A stretch of DNA of 64,000 nucleotides from Comamonas sp. NLF-1-9. GTDB taxonomy: Bacteria > Pseudomonadota > Gammaproteobacteria > Burkholderiales > Burkholderiaceae_C. Positions 18,392 through 27,542 of this stretch are shown here, piece after piece. The notes beneath the pieces are model-generated. The model did not search any database. It was not told the DNA's origin and saw only the letters and a program-made list of their open reading frames with translations. Made by a program: the position numbers and the translations under genes. Each line of letters opens with the position of its first letter. Within the stretch, counting starts at the first letter, position 1. The stretch covers positions 1,798,001-1,862,000 of the forward strand of contig NZ_CP078069.1 in assembly GCF_019195435.1 (NCBI RefSeq). Direction: 5' to 3'.

Positions 18392-19416
18392 TCCTCGTCC
18401 TCCACATGGCGGGTGTTGAGCGAGCGCCACCACAACACTGGAATGATCAGCGTGAAGACGATCACCTCCTTGTAGGCGCTGGCCCAGAACGAGGAAAACG
18501 ATTCGAGCTGCCCCACCAGCACCGCGCCGGCCACGGCCGCGGGGTAGGCTGTGAGCCCGCCGATGATGGCCGCGACGAAGCCCTTGAGCCCGATCAGGAA
18601 GCCGGTGTCGTAGTAAATCGTCGTGACCGGCGAGATCAGGATGCCCGAGACCACGCCGATCAAGGCCGCCAGGGCAAAGCAGACGTCGCCGGAAAGGTCG
18701 GTCGGCACGCCCATGAGGCGCGCGCCGACTCGGTTGATGGCGGTGGCGCGCAAGGCCTTGCCGATGATCGAGCGCTCGAAGAACAGATACATGGCCACCA
18801 GCAACACCGTGGCCGCGCACACCACCACGAGAGACTGGCCGCTGACCGGCACGCCGCCCAGATCCCAGGAAGCATCCCAGACGGCGTTGGTGCGCGAGCC
18901 CTCGGCGCCAAAGAAGTACAGCCCCAGGCCCGCCATCACCAGGTGCAGCGCCACGGAGACGATGAGCAGAAAGAGCACGCTGGCATGCGCCAGCGGCCGA
19001 AACACCAGGCGGTAGAGCAGCGGGCCCATGGGCACGATCAGCGCGATCACCACCGCGGCCTGCATCCAGGCCGTCTGCGGCTTGAAGCCGAAGACCAGTG
19101 CCAGCGCAATCGCCGGCAGCAGCACGGTCCAGACCAGGGTCGCCTTCCAGTCCACGCGCAGGCCCTGGCGGTGGCGCCAGGCCTCCATCACCAGGGTCAG
19201 CAGCGCCAGCGCCAGCAGCAGCCAGACGATGGCCGGCCGCCCGCCCGCCTGGACGACCGCCATCGACAGCGCCGCATAGGTGACGAACTCGCCCTGCGCA
19301 ATCAGGATGACGCGTGTCACCGAAAACACCAGCACCAGGGCCAGTGCCATCAGGGCGTAGATGGCGCCGTTGACCATGCCATCCTGCCCCAACATCAAAG
19401 CTATCTGCAGATCCAT
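18388..19416 (-). CDS. livH: ABC transporter permease, LivH family, first gene of the hpa operon
   Basis: A 342-residue inner-membrane permease beginning MDLQIALMLGQDGMVNGAIY. It has about eight hydrophobic helices and the LivH C-terminal region FVAAIIGGLTAYPAAVAGAV. An insertion of about 40 residues around 55-110 makes it longer than classic LivH (about 300). An upstream in-frame extension to 19617 is rejected because it is Arg/Ala-rich and unlike a leader. It is the first gene of the 13-kb minus-strand operon. No binding protein is in the operon; the nearest candidate is at 22990. Confidence 0.9.
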   Translation of the reverse strand: MDLQIALMLGQDGMVNGAIYALMALALVLVFSVTRVILIAQGEFVTYAALSMAVVQAGGRPAIVWLLLALALLTLVMEAWRHRQGLRVDWKATLVWTVLLPAIALALVFGFKPQTAWMQAAVVIALIVPMGPLLYRLVFRPLAHASVLFLLIVSVALHLVMAGLGLYFFGAEGSRTNAVWDASWDLGGVPVSGQSLVVVCAATVLLVAMYLFFERSIIGKALRATAINRVGARLMGVPTDLSGDVCFALAALIGVVSGILISPVTTIYYDTGFLIGLKGFVAAIIGGLTAYPAAVAGAVLVGQLESFSSFWASAYKEVIVFTLIIPVLWWRSLNTRHVEDEE

Positions 19417-19627
19417 GTGACTGACACCACCTGTGCGTTTGCGAGAGCGTGAGAGACACCGCCGTGGGCGGGCGAGGAGGCGCGCCAGGTGAGCCGGGCG
19501 CCCGGCATGAAGGCCTGCGCGGCCTTGCCGCCATGGCCATTCTTGCACCGAGCGCGCGCGCGCTCGTGCGCGCGGGCCAAGCGCCTTGTGCGCCGCTGCG
19601 GCCGACGGCAAGCGCAAGGGTCAGGGC

Positions 19628-20245
19628 TCATGGCAGCAGGCTGAAGCCCGATTCGAAGCGCGTCTTGCCCGACGAAGCCAGCACGATCTGCAGATAACCC
19701 ATGGCCTCGAGCTGCACAGAGCGCGGCAGCGGTCCGACGTCCACGGCGCGCAAGCCTGCGGCCAGCAGCAGCTCGGTGAGCGCGAGCTTGCCGGCGGCAT
19801 CGTCCCCGGCGAACAGCACCGTCGTCGCGGTCATGCCGTTGGTGCGGGTCTTGAGCGTGTCAGCCAGGTTCACGTTGAAGGCCTTGAGCACCGCCACGTC
19901 TTCGGGCAACTCTTTGGCCAGCTCCAGCGCGGTGGAGGTGTTGCGCAACTCCTCGGGCTGCTCGTAGGTGGAGAAATCCATCGGGTTGCTGATGTCGATG
20001 ACGACCTTGCCACCGAGCCGATCGCGGTAGTGCTTGAGGATGCCTGGGTAGGCGCCGTGCGGCACCGCGAGTACGACGATGTCCCCGGTCAAGTCTTCGC
20101 CCAGCACCGCGTGGGTGGTGTTGGGGCGGTCGTCGGCCGGCGTGGCGCTGCGGTTGACGAGTTGTATCTGCGCTCCGGCGCGTTGTGCGAGCCCGGCGAT
20201 GGCCGAACCCATCTTGCCTCTGCCAATGATGCTTATCGATGTCAT
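19628..20245 (-). CDS. NADP-binding oxidoreductase, F420-dependent NADP reductase-like family
   Basis: A 205-residue Rossmann protein with an N-terminal ISIIGRGKMGSAIAGLAQRA motif, VVLAVPHGAYPGIL, and KVVIDISNPMDFSTYE (near residue 85). It resembles the COG2085 group (NADPH-dependent F420 reductase-like), many of which in F420-lacking bacteria act on other, mostly unknown substrates. It lies 54 bases after the flavin monooxygenase on the same strand and probably shares its transcript. It could supply reduced cofactor or act on a downstream intermediate; neither is shown by the sequence. Confidence 0.8.
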   Translation of the reverse strand: MTSISIIGRGKMGSAIAGLAQRAGAQIQLVNRSATPADDRPNTTHAVLGEDLTGDIVVLAVPHGAYPGILKHYRDRLGGKVVIDISNPMDFSTYEQPEELRNTSTALELAKELPEDVAVLKAFNVNLADTLKTRTNGMTATTVLFAGDDAAGKLALTELLLAAGLRAVDVGPLPRSVQLEAMGYLQIVLASSGKTRFESGFSLLP

Positions 20246-20299
20246 GCGAGTAAATCCTGTTGGTGTGTTCGTTGCTGACTGCGCGCTGCCCAGTGCGCA

Positions 20300-21511
20300 T
20301 CAAAGCTTCTTGAACCGCTTGAGCGCCTTCTCGGCAACCTTGAGTGCGTCGTAGTCGAACACCGCAGCGCGGCGGAAATCGCGCCCCGAGGTGATGTCGA
20401 CATCGCGCTTTTCGGTATCGGTGAACTGGAACTGCGAGTCAAACATCCAGCCGGCCCGGCGCGAACCCACCTGCAGGATGGTTGCGCGCTGCATGCGCAC
20501 GGCGGTGTAGCGCCTGAAAGCGAGCGCAATGTCGCTGACGCTGTCCGCTTCCTTGAGGAAGTAGGCCAGCGTGAGGCAGTCCTCGAAGGCCTGGTTCACG
20601 CCCTGGCCCTGGTGCGGAATCATGCCGTGGGCCGCGTCGCCGAGCAGCGCGATCGGCCCGCGCGACCAGTTGGTCAGGGGGTCGATGTCAAACAGCCCCC
20701 ACCAGAAGGTTTCCTTGACGTGCGAGAGGAATTCATGCACCCGCGGATCCCATTTCTGGCGTTCGAACTCGGCGTGCAACTCCGACACCTGCGCGGGGCC
20801 GGACCAGGGGCCGTGCAGCGGCCGGTTGTCGGGCACGCAGGCGACGTAGTTGTAGAGCTTGTGCTGCTGCAGCGGGTAAGTCATCAGATGGCGGTCGTTG
20901 CCCATCCAGGTCTGGCTGATCCGGTTCCAGTCCTTGGGCAGATCTGCCGCGTCGATCACCCCGCGGTAGGCGATGAAGCCGGAATAGACGAAGCCGCGCT
21001 GCTGCCCCACCGCCGCGCGCACCACCGAACGGATGCCGTCGGCACCGATGACGGCGTCGAAGTCTTCCTGCTCCCCATTGGTGAAATGCACGCGCACGCC
21101 CTTGTCCAGCAGCTCGACCGAACTCGCCCGGTGGTGCAGCCGGATCATGTCGGGGTCCACCGCGCCGGCAAGGATGTCGATCAGGTCGGGTCTGTAGATG
21201 CCGACGTTCTGGTACTTCTTCGCGCTGTCTTCCCAGGCGGCGTCGGTCACCACGTTGCCCAGCGCATCGAGGTAGAGCCCGTGCCCGTCGGGCGTGGCAC
21301 CGGCGTCGCGGATGGGTTCGAACAAGCCCAGCTTGTCGAGCATGCGCGCACCGTTGGGCGCCACCGTCACTCCGGCGCCGACCTCGTCGTGCTTGTTCGA
21401 TTGCTCGAACACAGTGGCACGGACACCGGCGATCTTCTGCAAGGCGACCGCAGCCGTGAGCCCGGCGAGGCCGCCGCCCACGATTGCAATCCTGGTATCT
21501 TGACTAAGCAT
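20300..21511 (-). CDS. FAD-dependent aromatic monooxygenase, salicylate/3-hydroxybenzoate hydroxylase type
   Basis: A 403-residue single-component flavoprotein hydroxylase. FAD motifs are clear: IAIVGGGLAGLTAAVALQK (GxGxxG, residue 8), the DG motif VIGADGIRSVVR near 150, and the GD motif PIALLGDAAHGMIPHQGQGV near 290. It would use NAD(P)H and oxygen to hydroxylate an aromatic acid. A GGAG site precedes the ATG at 21511. It is divergent from a LysR gene, its likely regulator. It could supply a dihydroxy aromatic to the hpa pathway, whose usual HpaBC hydroxylase is absent here, or belong to a separate route; the substrate is unproven. Confidence 0.88.
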   Translation of the reverse strand: MLSQDTRIAIVGGGLAGLTAAVALQKIAGVRATVFEQSNKHDEVGAGVTVAPNGARMLDKLGLFEPIRDAGATPDGHGLYLDALGNVVTDAAWEDSAKKYQNVGIYRPDLIDILAGAVDPDMIRLHHRASSVELLDKGVRVHFTNGEQEDFDAVIGADGIRSVVRAAVGQQRGFVYSGFIAYRGVIDAADLPKDWNRISQTWMGNDRHLMTYPLQQHKLYNYVACVPDNRPLHGPWSGPAQVSELHAEFERQKWDPRVHEFLSHVKETFWWGLFDIDPLTNWSRGPIALLGDAAHGMIPHQGQGVNQAFEDCLTLAYFLKEADSVSDIALAFRRYTAVRMQRATILQVGSRRAGWMFDSQFQFTDTEKRDVDITSGRDFRRAAVFDYDALKVAEKALKRFKKL

Positions 21512-21909
21512 TCATTCTCCTTCGTTGGGTTTGATTGGTGCGCGCACGTCCATGCGCTGCTCGCCAGCTTGAAATTTGCTGCCATCGCCCAGCCGCAGCA
21601 AAGCGGCTGCGGCGGGAAATTCCACTCACGGACCGTGCGGGGCACGGGCCGACAGGGCAGGCGGCGGCGCATGGCGCTCTTGCTGCAGCCGGCCCGTCGC
21701 GCAGCGCGCCAAAGGGCTTGCGCCGCCGCCCGCCGGCCTGGCCGCACGCCTGCGGGCCGCCGCGCTCTGCCGGCTCCATGACTCAGTCCTGGCCACTTGC
21801 AATGTCTCCTTTGGTCCATGCGAGTCGCCCGCAGTCTAGGAGTTGGACAGCGGCAGATAAACCGACGCTGGCCGGACACACTGTTCAAATTTCTGGATAA
21901 TCTTTCTCC
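21512..21909. other. 398-base divergent intergenic region (monooxygenase / lysR)
   Basis: No credible gene is seen; short open frames here are GC-rich shadows. It separates divergent genes and should hold both promoters and the LysR binding site. The part near lysR (21830-21909) is distinctly more A/T-rich, as expected of promoter DNA. I could not pick a convincing -35/-10 pair or a single T-N11-A operator. Confidence 0.5.
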
Positions 21910-22803
21910 ATGAACTGGAACGATTGCGAAATGTTCTGCCATGTTGTAGAGCACGGCGGCTTCTCGGCGGCGGCGCACTATCTCGGGCACCCCAAATCGA
22001 GCATCAGCAGCGCGGTGCAACGCCTGGAGCAGGAGCTCGATACGCGGCTGCTCGAGCGCACCACGCGCAGCGTGCGCACCACCGAGGCCGGCGAGATCCT
22101 CTACAAGCGCTCCGCCCATCTGTTCACCAATCTGCACGAAGCCTGCAACGAGGCGCTGTCCAGCCGGCGCGAAGTGGCGGGCACGCTGCGCATCGCCGCG
22201 CCCTACGAGTTCGGCGCCCACCATCTCGGGCCGGTGGCCGGTCGGGTGATGGAAACCTTTCCGCACCTGCAGCTGCAGATCGACGTGGAACACCGCCAGA
22301 TCAATCCGCACGTCGAGCCCTACGACATCGTTTTCGCCATGCTCGAGCACCAGCTGCCCTCGTCGAGCATCGTGATACGGCGCATGTTTTCCCTTGAGCG
22401 CGGCCTGTTCACCTCGCCGGTGCTGCTGCAGAAGATGGGACAGCCCCTGCACCCTGCGGACCTCAAGTCCTGGCCGCTGGTGGTGAGCAGCGCAGACACG
22501 GAATGGACCTTCACCGACCAGGACGGCGTGGACCATGGCGTGCCGATCCAGAACCCGCGCGTGATCAGCGCCAACGCCGACTTTCGCCTGCAGGCGGCGA
22601 CCAACAGCTTCGGCATCACGCGTGTCACCGCGACCTTCTGCGCGCCGGCGGTCGCGCGCGGCGAACTGGTGCGCGTGCGCCTGCCCGGCTACACCTGCGA
22701 GCCGCTGCGCATCTATGCGCTGCTGCCCGGCAAGCGCATGGTGCCGGAGAAGGTGCGCTACTTTCTCGAAGCCCTGGCGGCGTATTCGCGCTCGCTGCGC
22801 TGA
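21910..22803 (+). CDS. LysR-family transcriptional regulator
   Basis: A 297-residue LysR regulator. The N-terminal winged helix-turn-helix is FCHVVEHGGFSAAAHYLGHP with SISSAVQRLEQELDTRLLER (residues 9-55). The effector domain starts near residue 90 (VAGTLRIAAPYEFGAHHLGP). It is divergent from the flavin monooxygenase pair and followed by a binding-protein gene on its own strand, so it probably responds to an aromatic acid and controls one or both. Whether it also controls the hpa operon, whose start is 2.5 kb away, cannot be told. Confidence 0.92.
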   Translation: MNWNDCEMFCHVVEHGGFSAAAHYLGHPKSSISSAVQRLEQELDTRLLERTTRSVRTTEAGEILYKRSAHLFTNLHEACNEALSSRREVAGTLRIAAPYEFGAHHLGPVAGRVMETFPHLQLQIDVEHRQINPHVEPYDIVFAMLEHQLPSSSIVIRRMFSLERGLFTSPVLLQKMGQPLHPADLKSWPLVVSSADTEWTFTDQDGVDHGVPIQNPRVISANADFRLQAATNSFGITRVTATFCAPAVARGELVRVRLPGYTCEPLRIYALLPGKRMVPEKVRYFLEALAAYSRSLR

Positions 22804-22816
22804 GCCCAAACGGGGC

Positions 22817-22838
22817 AAACCGGCTGAAAAGCCGGTTT
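22817..22838 (+). terminator. Hairpin after lysR
   Basis: A perfect 9-base stem (AAACCGGCT / AGCCGGTTT) with a GAAA tetraloop begins 14 bases after the lysR stop. The right arm ends in TTT but no longer T-tract follows, so it is a weak intrinsic terminator or an mRNA-end stabiliser. It separates lysR from the binding-protein gene. Confidence 0.55.
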
Positions 22839-22989
22839 CTGCCGCAAACGATTGTTCAGCTTCGTGAACATTATGTCCACACAAGCTTTATTGATCGATG
22901 GCCTTGGCGTCGCTACGGTACAGGGCTCCATCGACCCGCAGGCGGGCGCTGGAGCCTTTACATATCCGGAGACAACCAAGGAAACCACG

Positions 22990-24150
22990 ATGAATTGCAG
23001 CAAACTGTATCGGGCCGTCTTCACGTTGGCCGCCCTCACGCTCGCGGCGGCGAGCGCGCACAGCCAGATCAAGATCGGCGTCGTGCTGTCCACCACCGGC
23101 CCGGCCGCTTCGCTTGGCATTCCCGAGCAGAAGACGGTGGAGCTGTTCCCCAAGCAGATCGGCGGTGAAGCCGTGCAGTACATCATCCTCGATGACGCTT
23201 CCGACCCCACGGGCGCCGTCAAGGCAACCAAGAAGCTGGTGACCGAGGATGGCGTGCATGCCGTCATCGGCTCTACCACCACCCCGAGTTCGCTGGCCAT
23301 GCGCGACACCCTGGCCGACGCCGGCGTGCCGCAGATCTCGGTGGCGGCCGGGCGCTCCATCGTGTACCCCATGGACGACAAGCGCCGCTGGGTGTTCAAC
23401 ACCGCCCCCTCGACCGCGCTGATGGCCAACGCCATCGCGCGCCACATGAAGGAGCAGGGCGTAAAGAAGGCGGCCTACATCGGCTTTGACGATGCCTTCG
23501 GCGAAGACTGGTCGGTCAACTTCGCCGAATCGGCCAAGGCCAACGGCATTGAGCTCGTCGCCTCGGAGCGCTACAGCCGCGCCGCCACCTCGGTGACCGG
23601 ACAGACCCTGCACATCAAGGCCGCCAAGCCCGACGCGGTGATGATCGGCGCCTCGGGCACGGCCGCGGCGCTGCCCGAGCGCTCCTTCAACCAGATCGGC
23701 TACAAGGGCAAGCTCTACCAGAGCGGCGGCGTGGCCAACCCCGACTTCCTGCGCATCTGCGGCGCCGACTGCAACGGCACCATCGTCGCGGCGGCGCCGG
23801 GCCTGGTCGCACCGCAGCTGCCGGAGAACGCCAGCTTCAAGGCCGCGGCCATGCGCTTTGCCGACACCTACCAGGCGGCGCACGGCCCCAAGACGCTGAC
23901 GCAGTTCGGCGCCAACGCCTGGGATTCGGGCGTGCTGCTGGAGCAAGCCATCCCGGTCGCGCTCAAGAGCGCCAAGCCAAGCGACCGCAAGGCCTTCAGC
24001 GCCGCGCTGCGTGATGCGCTCGAAGGCCTGAAGAACGTGCCTGCCGCGGGCGGCGTCTACACCATGACCGCCACCGACCACAACGGTCTTGACGAGCAGG
24101 GCGTGGTGCTGGTCGAGATCGTCAACGGCGACTGGAAGCTGATGAAGTAA
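22990..24150 (+). CDS. Periplasmic substrate-binding protein of a HAAT-type ABC importer
   Basis: A 386-residue LivJ-like binding protein. The leader MNCSKLYRAVFTLAALTLAA ends near AHSQ (about residue 26), after which the mature protein starts IKIGVVLSTTGPAASLG. The start at 22990 is chosen for this leader and an AAGGAAA site upstream. It has no adjacent permease. The hpa-linked LivH/LivMG/LivF set lacks a binding protein and starts 3.6 kb away on the other strand, so this protein is its best partner in the window. That pairing is inference. A terminator follows 58 bases downstream. Confidence 0.9.
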   Translation: MNCSKLYRAVFTLAALTLAAASAHSQIKIGVVLSTTGPAASLGIPEQKTVELFPKQIGGEAVQYIILDDASDPTGAVKATKKLVTEDGVHAVIGSTTTPSSLAMRDTLADAGVPQISVAAGRSIVYPMDDKRRWVFNTAPSTALMANAIARHMKEQGVKKAAYIGFDDAFGEDWSVNFAESAKANGIELVASERYSRAATSVTGQTLHIKAAKPDAVMIGASGTAAALPERSFNQIGYKGKLYQSGGVANPDFLRICGADCNGTIVAAAPGLVAPQLPENASFKAAAMRFADTYQAAHGPKTLTQFGANAWDSGVLLEQAIPVALKSAKPSDRKAFSAALRDALEGLKNVPAAGGVYTMTATDHNGLDEQGVVLVEIVNGDWKLMK

Positions 24151-24208
24151 GGCGCCCACCCTGCATGCACTGCCGCTGGCCACGCGCCAGCGCGCCCTCT
24201 TGCTCCTG

Positions 24209-24232
24209 CCCCGCCACAGCGCGGGGTTTTTT
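24209..24232 (+). terminator. Rho-independent terminator after the binding-protein gene
   Basis: Stem CCCCGC / GCGGGG with a 6-base loop is followed by six T residues, 58 bases after the stop at 24150. It separates the binding-protein gene from SSADH copy 2, whose start at 24254 lies only 21 bases after it, so the promoter of that gene must overlap or precede the hairpin, or read-through supplies its transcript. Confidence 0.8.
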
Positions 24233-24253
24233 CACCCTTCACGGCACAAGGCC

Positions 24254-25741
24254 ATGCCATCTACCGTCTCTTCTTCTTCCGTCTCCCCGCTGGCGCAGCT
24301 CGCCGACCCCAGCCTCCTCCTCACCGACGGCCTGATCAATGGCCGCTGGGTCAAGGGCCGCCAGCGCTTTGAGGTACTCGATCCGGCCACCGGCCACAAG
24401 CTCGCCGAGGTGGCAGACCTGGGCGCCAGGGAGACGCGTGCGGCCATCGATGCGGCCAATGCCGCCTGGCTCCCCTGGCGCAGCAAGAGCGCGCCCGAGC
24501 GCTGTGCCATCCTCATGCGCTGGCATGCGCTGCTGATCGAGCACCAGGAAGACCTGGCACGCCTGATGACGGCCGAGCAGGGCAAGCCCCTGGCCGAGGC
24601 GCGCGGCGAGGTCGCCTATGGCGCCAGCTTCGTGCAGTGGTTTGCCGAGGAGGCCAAGCGCGTGAGTGGCCAGACGCTGGCTACCTACGATGCCAACAAG
24701 CGCTATCTGGTGCTCAAGCAGCCCATAGGGGTGTGCGCGGCGATCACGCCGTGGAATTTCCCGCTGGCGATGATCACGCGCAAGGTGGCGCCGGCGCTGG
24801 CTGCCGGCTGCACCGTGGTGATCAAGCCGGCCGAGCTCACGCCGCTCACGGCGCTGGCGGCGGCCGAGCTGGCCCAGCGCGCGGGCTTTCCCCCGGGGGT
24901 GATCAATGTGGTGACGGGCACGGATGCGCCGGCCATTGGCCAAGCGCTGTGCGAGAGCACCGTGGTGCGCCATCTGTCGTTTACGGGGTCTACCGAGGTC
25001 GGGCGCATCTTGATGGCGCAGTGCGCGCCCACGGTCAAGAAGCTGTCGCTGGAGCTGGGGGGCAATGCGCCTTTCATCGTGTTCGATGATGCCGATCTGG
25101 ATTCGGCGGTAGAGGGGGCGCTGGCAAGCAAGTACCGCAATGCGGGTCAGACTTGCGTGTGTGCCAATCGGCTGTATGTGCAAGACGGTGTCTATGAGGT
25201 GTTTGTCAGGAAGCTGGCGGCGCGCGTGAAGGCGATGAAGGTGGGCAATGGCTTTGAGGAGGGGGTGAGTGTGGGGCCCTTGATCGAGCCGGCGGCGCTG
25301 GCCAAGGTGGACAAGCATGTGAAGGACGCGCTCAAGAAGGGCGCGCGCATTGTCACGGGGGGCAAGCGCCTGAAGGGGCAGTTTTTTGAGCCGACGGTGC
25401 TTGCCGATGCGTCGGACAAGATGCTGGTGGCGCGCGAGGAGACGTTCGGGCCGCTGGCGCCGGTGTTTCGCTTTCACACGGAGCAGGAGGCGATTGCCGC
25501 GGCCAATGCCACGGAGTTTGGCCTGGCGAGTTATTTCTACGCGCGCGATGTGGGGCGCATCACGCGCGTGAGCGAGCAGCTGGAGTACGGCATGGTGGGC
25601 ATCAACACGGGACTGATCTCCACCGAGCATGTGCCCTTTGGCGGCATCAAGCAGTCGGGCCTGGGGCGCGAGGGTTCGGTGCACGGCATGGAGGAGTATC
25701 TGGAGATCAAGTACCTGTGCCTGGCGGATGTGCAGCGCTGA
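24254..25741 (+). CDS. gabD: NAD(P)-dependent succinate-semialdehyde dehydrogenase, copy 2
   Basis: A 495-residue paralogue of the enzyme at 4754-6226, with the same ELGGNAPFIVFDDAD and GQTCVCANR active-site motifs. The proteins differ only at the N-terminus (here a Ser-rich MPSTVSSSSVSPLAQLADPS) and at a few scattered positions near both ends. The central 953 bases are identical to copy 1. The start at 24254 is the most sensible ATG, but no strong ribosome site is visible. It oxidises succinic semialdehyde, a product of HpaI. Two nearly identical copies flanking the hpa operon may raise dosage or be regulated separately. Confidence 0.9.
   Translation: MPSTVSSSSVSPLAQLADPSLLLTDGLINGRWVKGRQRFEVLDPATGHKLAEVADLGARETRAAIDAANAAWLPWRSKSAPERCAILMRWHALLIEHQEDLARLMTAEQGKPLAEARGEVAYGASFVQWFAEEAKRVSGQTLATYDANKRYLVLKQPIGVCAAITPWNFPLAMITRKVAPALAAGCTVVIKPAELTPLTALAAAELAQRAGFPPGVINVVTGTDAPAIGQALCESTVVRHLSFTGSTEVGRILMAQCAPTVKKLSLELGGNAPFIVFDDADLDSAVEGALASKYRNAGQTCVCANRLYVQDGVYEVFVRKLAARVKAMKVGNGFEEGVSVGPLIEPAALAKVDKHVKDALKKGARIVTGGKRLKGQFFEPTVLADASDKMLVAREETFGPLAPVFRFHTEQEAIAAANATEFGLASYFYARDVGRITRVSEQLEYGMVGINTGLISTEHVPFGGIKQSGLGREGSVHGMEEYLEIKYLCLADVQR
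24596..25548 (+). repeat. 953-bp perfect direct repeat, copy B (inside SSADH copy 2)
   Basis: Identical over its full length to 5081-6033, in the same orientation. First mismatches are at 24595 on the left and 25549 on the right. See the entry for copy A for the interpretation as a gene-conversion tract. Confidence 0.95.
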
Positions 25742-25762
25742 GGGCGCAGCGCAGGCGCCAGC

Positions 25763-26563
<801 letters not shown>

Positions 26564-26600
26564 GGCGCTGCCTTGCTGGGACAAGGCGCGATGGTAAGCC

Positions 26601-27503
26601 TCAGCGACGCCGCGAACCGAGCCAGAGCACGGCGGCGACGACGATGATGGCGCCAAGCATCTGCATCCCGGCTACCGACTGGCGCAGCACCAGCCAGCCC
26701 ACGACCAGCGCAAACACCGGCTCCACATTGAGCACCGCGGAATTGCCCACCACCCCCAGGCGCGGCAAGACCGTGAACAAGATGGTGATGCCGGTGCCAT
26801 AGAGCACGGTGAGCAAGACCAGGCCCCACCAGCCCGGCGCCGCATCGGGCAGCTGGAATCCGCCCTGCACCGCCGCCGCCGCGCAGGCCACGACCACGAC
26901 CACCGCCATCGACACCAGGGTGCGCACGCGCCCGTCGACGGCGCCGGCCTCATGCTGGGTGAGCACCAGCGCCAGCGCGAACATCACCGCGCCGGAAAGC
27001 GCAAAGGCCACGCCCGCGCCAATCTCGCGCCACTGACCCGCTGCGCCCAGGCCCGAGGCCGCGCCCAGCACGTCGAGCGCCAGCACCAGGCCGAACAGGA
27101 TCACCGGCATGGCCACGAGCACCGCGCGCTCGGGGCGGTGCCCATAGAGCACGCGCGCCCAGAAGGCGGTGAGCAGCGGAAAAGTGTTGAACACCAGCAG
27201 CGCCAGCGCCACCGGCAGGCGCGCCACCGCCGAATACAGCAGCAGGCTCTGCACCCCGATCAGCGCGCCGATGAACAAGAGGCTGCGCCCCTCGCGCGCG
27301 CGCAGGGAGCGCCAGGCGCCCCCGCGCCACACCAGCAGCGTCACCACCAGCGCCGTGCCCAGGCTGCGAAAGCCGACCGCCGTGGCCACGCTCGCGCCGT
27401 GGTCGAAGGCCAGGCGCGCAGCCACATGGTTGCAGGCCATGAGCAGCGCAATCAGCAGCAGCAGGGCAAAGCCCGCACCGGCGCCGCGGCGCATGGCGCT
27501 CAT
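26601..27503 (-). CDS. EamA/DMT-family membrane transporter
   Basis: A 300-residue inner-membrane protein with about ten hydrophobic helices and two EamA repeats (from [18 protein letters not shown] near residue 25 and [18 protein letters not shown] near 165). The second half ends [19 protein letters not shown], typical of drug/metabolite exporters. The start at 27503 (MSAMRRG) is preferred; upstream and downstream ATGs are close alternatives. It lies between the Bug-type binding protein and the SEC-C protein on the same strand. The substrate is unknown. Confidence 0.85.
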   Translation of the reverse strand: MSAMRRGAGAGFALLLLIALLMACNHVAARLAFDHGASVATAVGFRSLGTALVVTLLVWRGGAWRSLRAREGRSLLFIGALIGVQSLLLYSAVARLPVALALLVFNTFPLLTAFWARVLYGHRPERAVLVAMPVILFGLVLALDVLGAASGLGAAGQWREIGAGVAFALSGAVMFALALVLTQHEAGAVDGRVRTLVSMAVVVVVACAAAAVQGGFQLPDAAPGWWGLVLLTVLYGTGITILFTVLPRLGVVGNSAVLNVEPVFALVVGWLVLRQSVAGMQMLGAIIVVAAVLWLGSRRR

Positions 27504-27542
27504 GCCGGCCACCGCCAGCAAGCAGGCGGCTTGCGCAACACT

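Noticed and set aside
19417..19617. N-terminal extension of the first livH gene in the hpa operon
   Set aside because: It is Arg/Ala-rich with no membrane or signal character; LivH proteins begin directly with a hydrophobic helix as in MDLQIALML.
21535..21900. Overlapping short open frames in the lysR/monooxygenase intergenic region
   Set aside because: They have basic, low-complexity translations, no ribosome sites and no recognisable domain; they are typical GC-rich shadows.
22852..22876. Small palindrome GTTCA-N6-TGAAC before the binding-protein gene as a LysR operator
   Set aside because: The arms are only five bases and the site is about 120 bases from the start without promoter elements; not enough to call.
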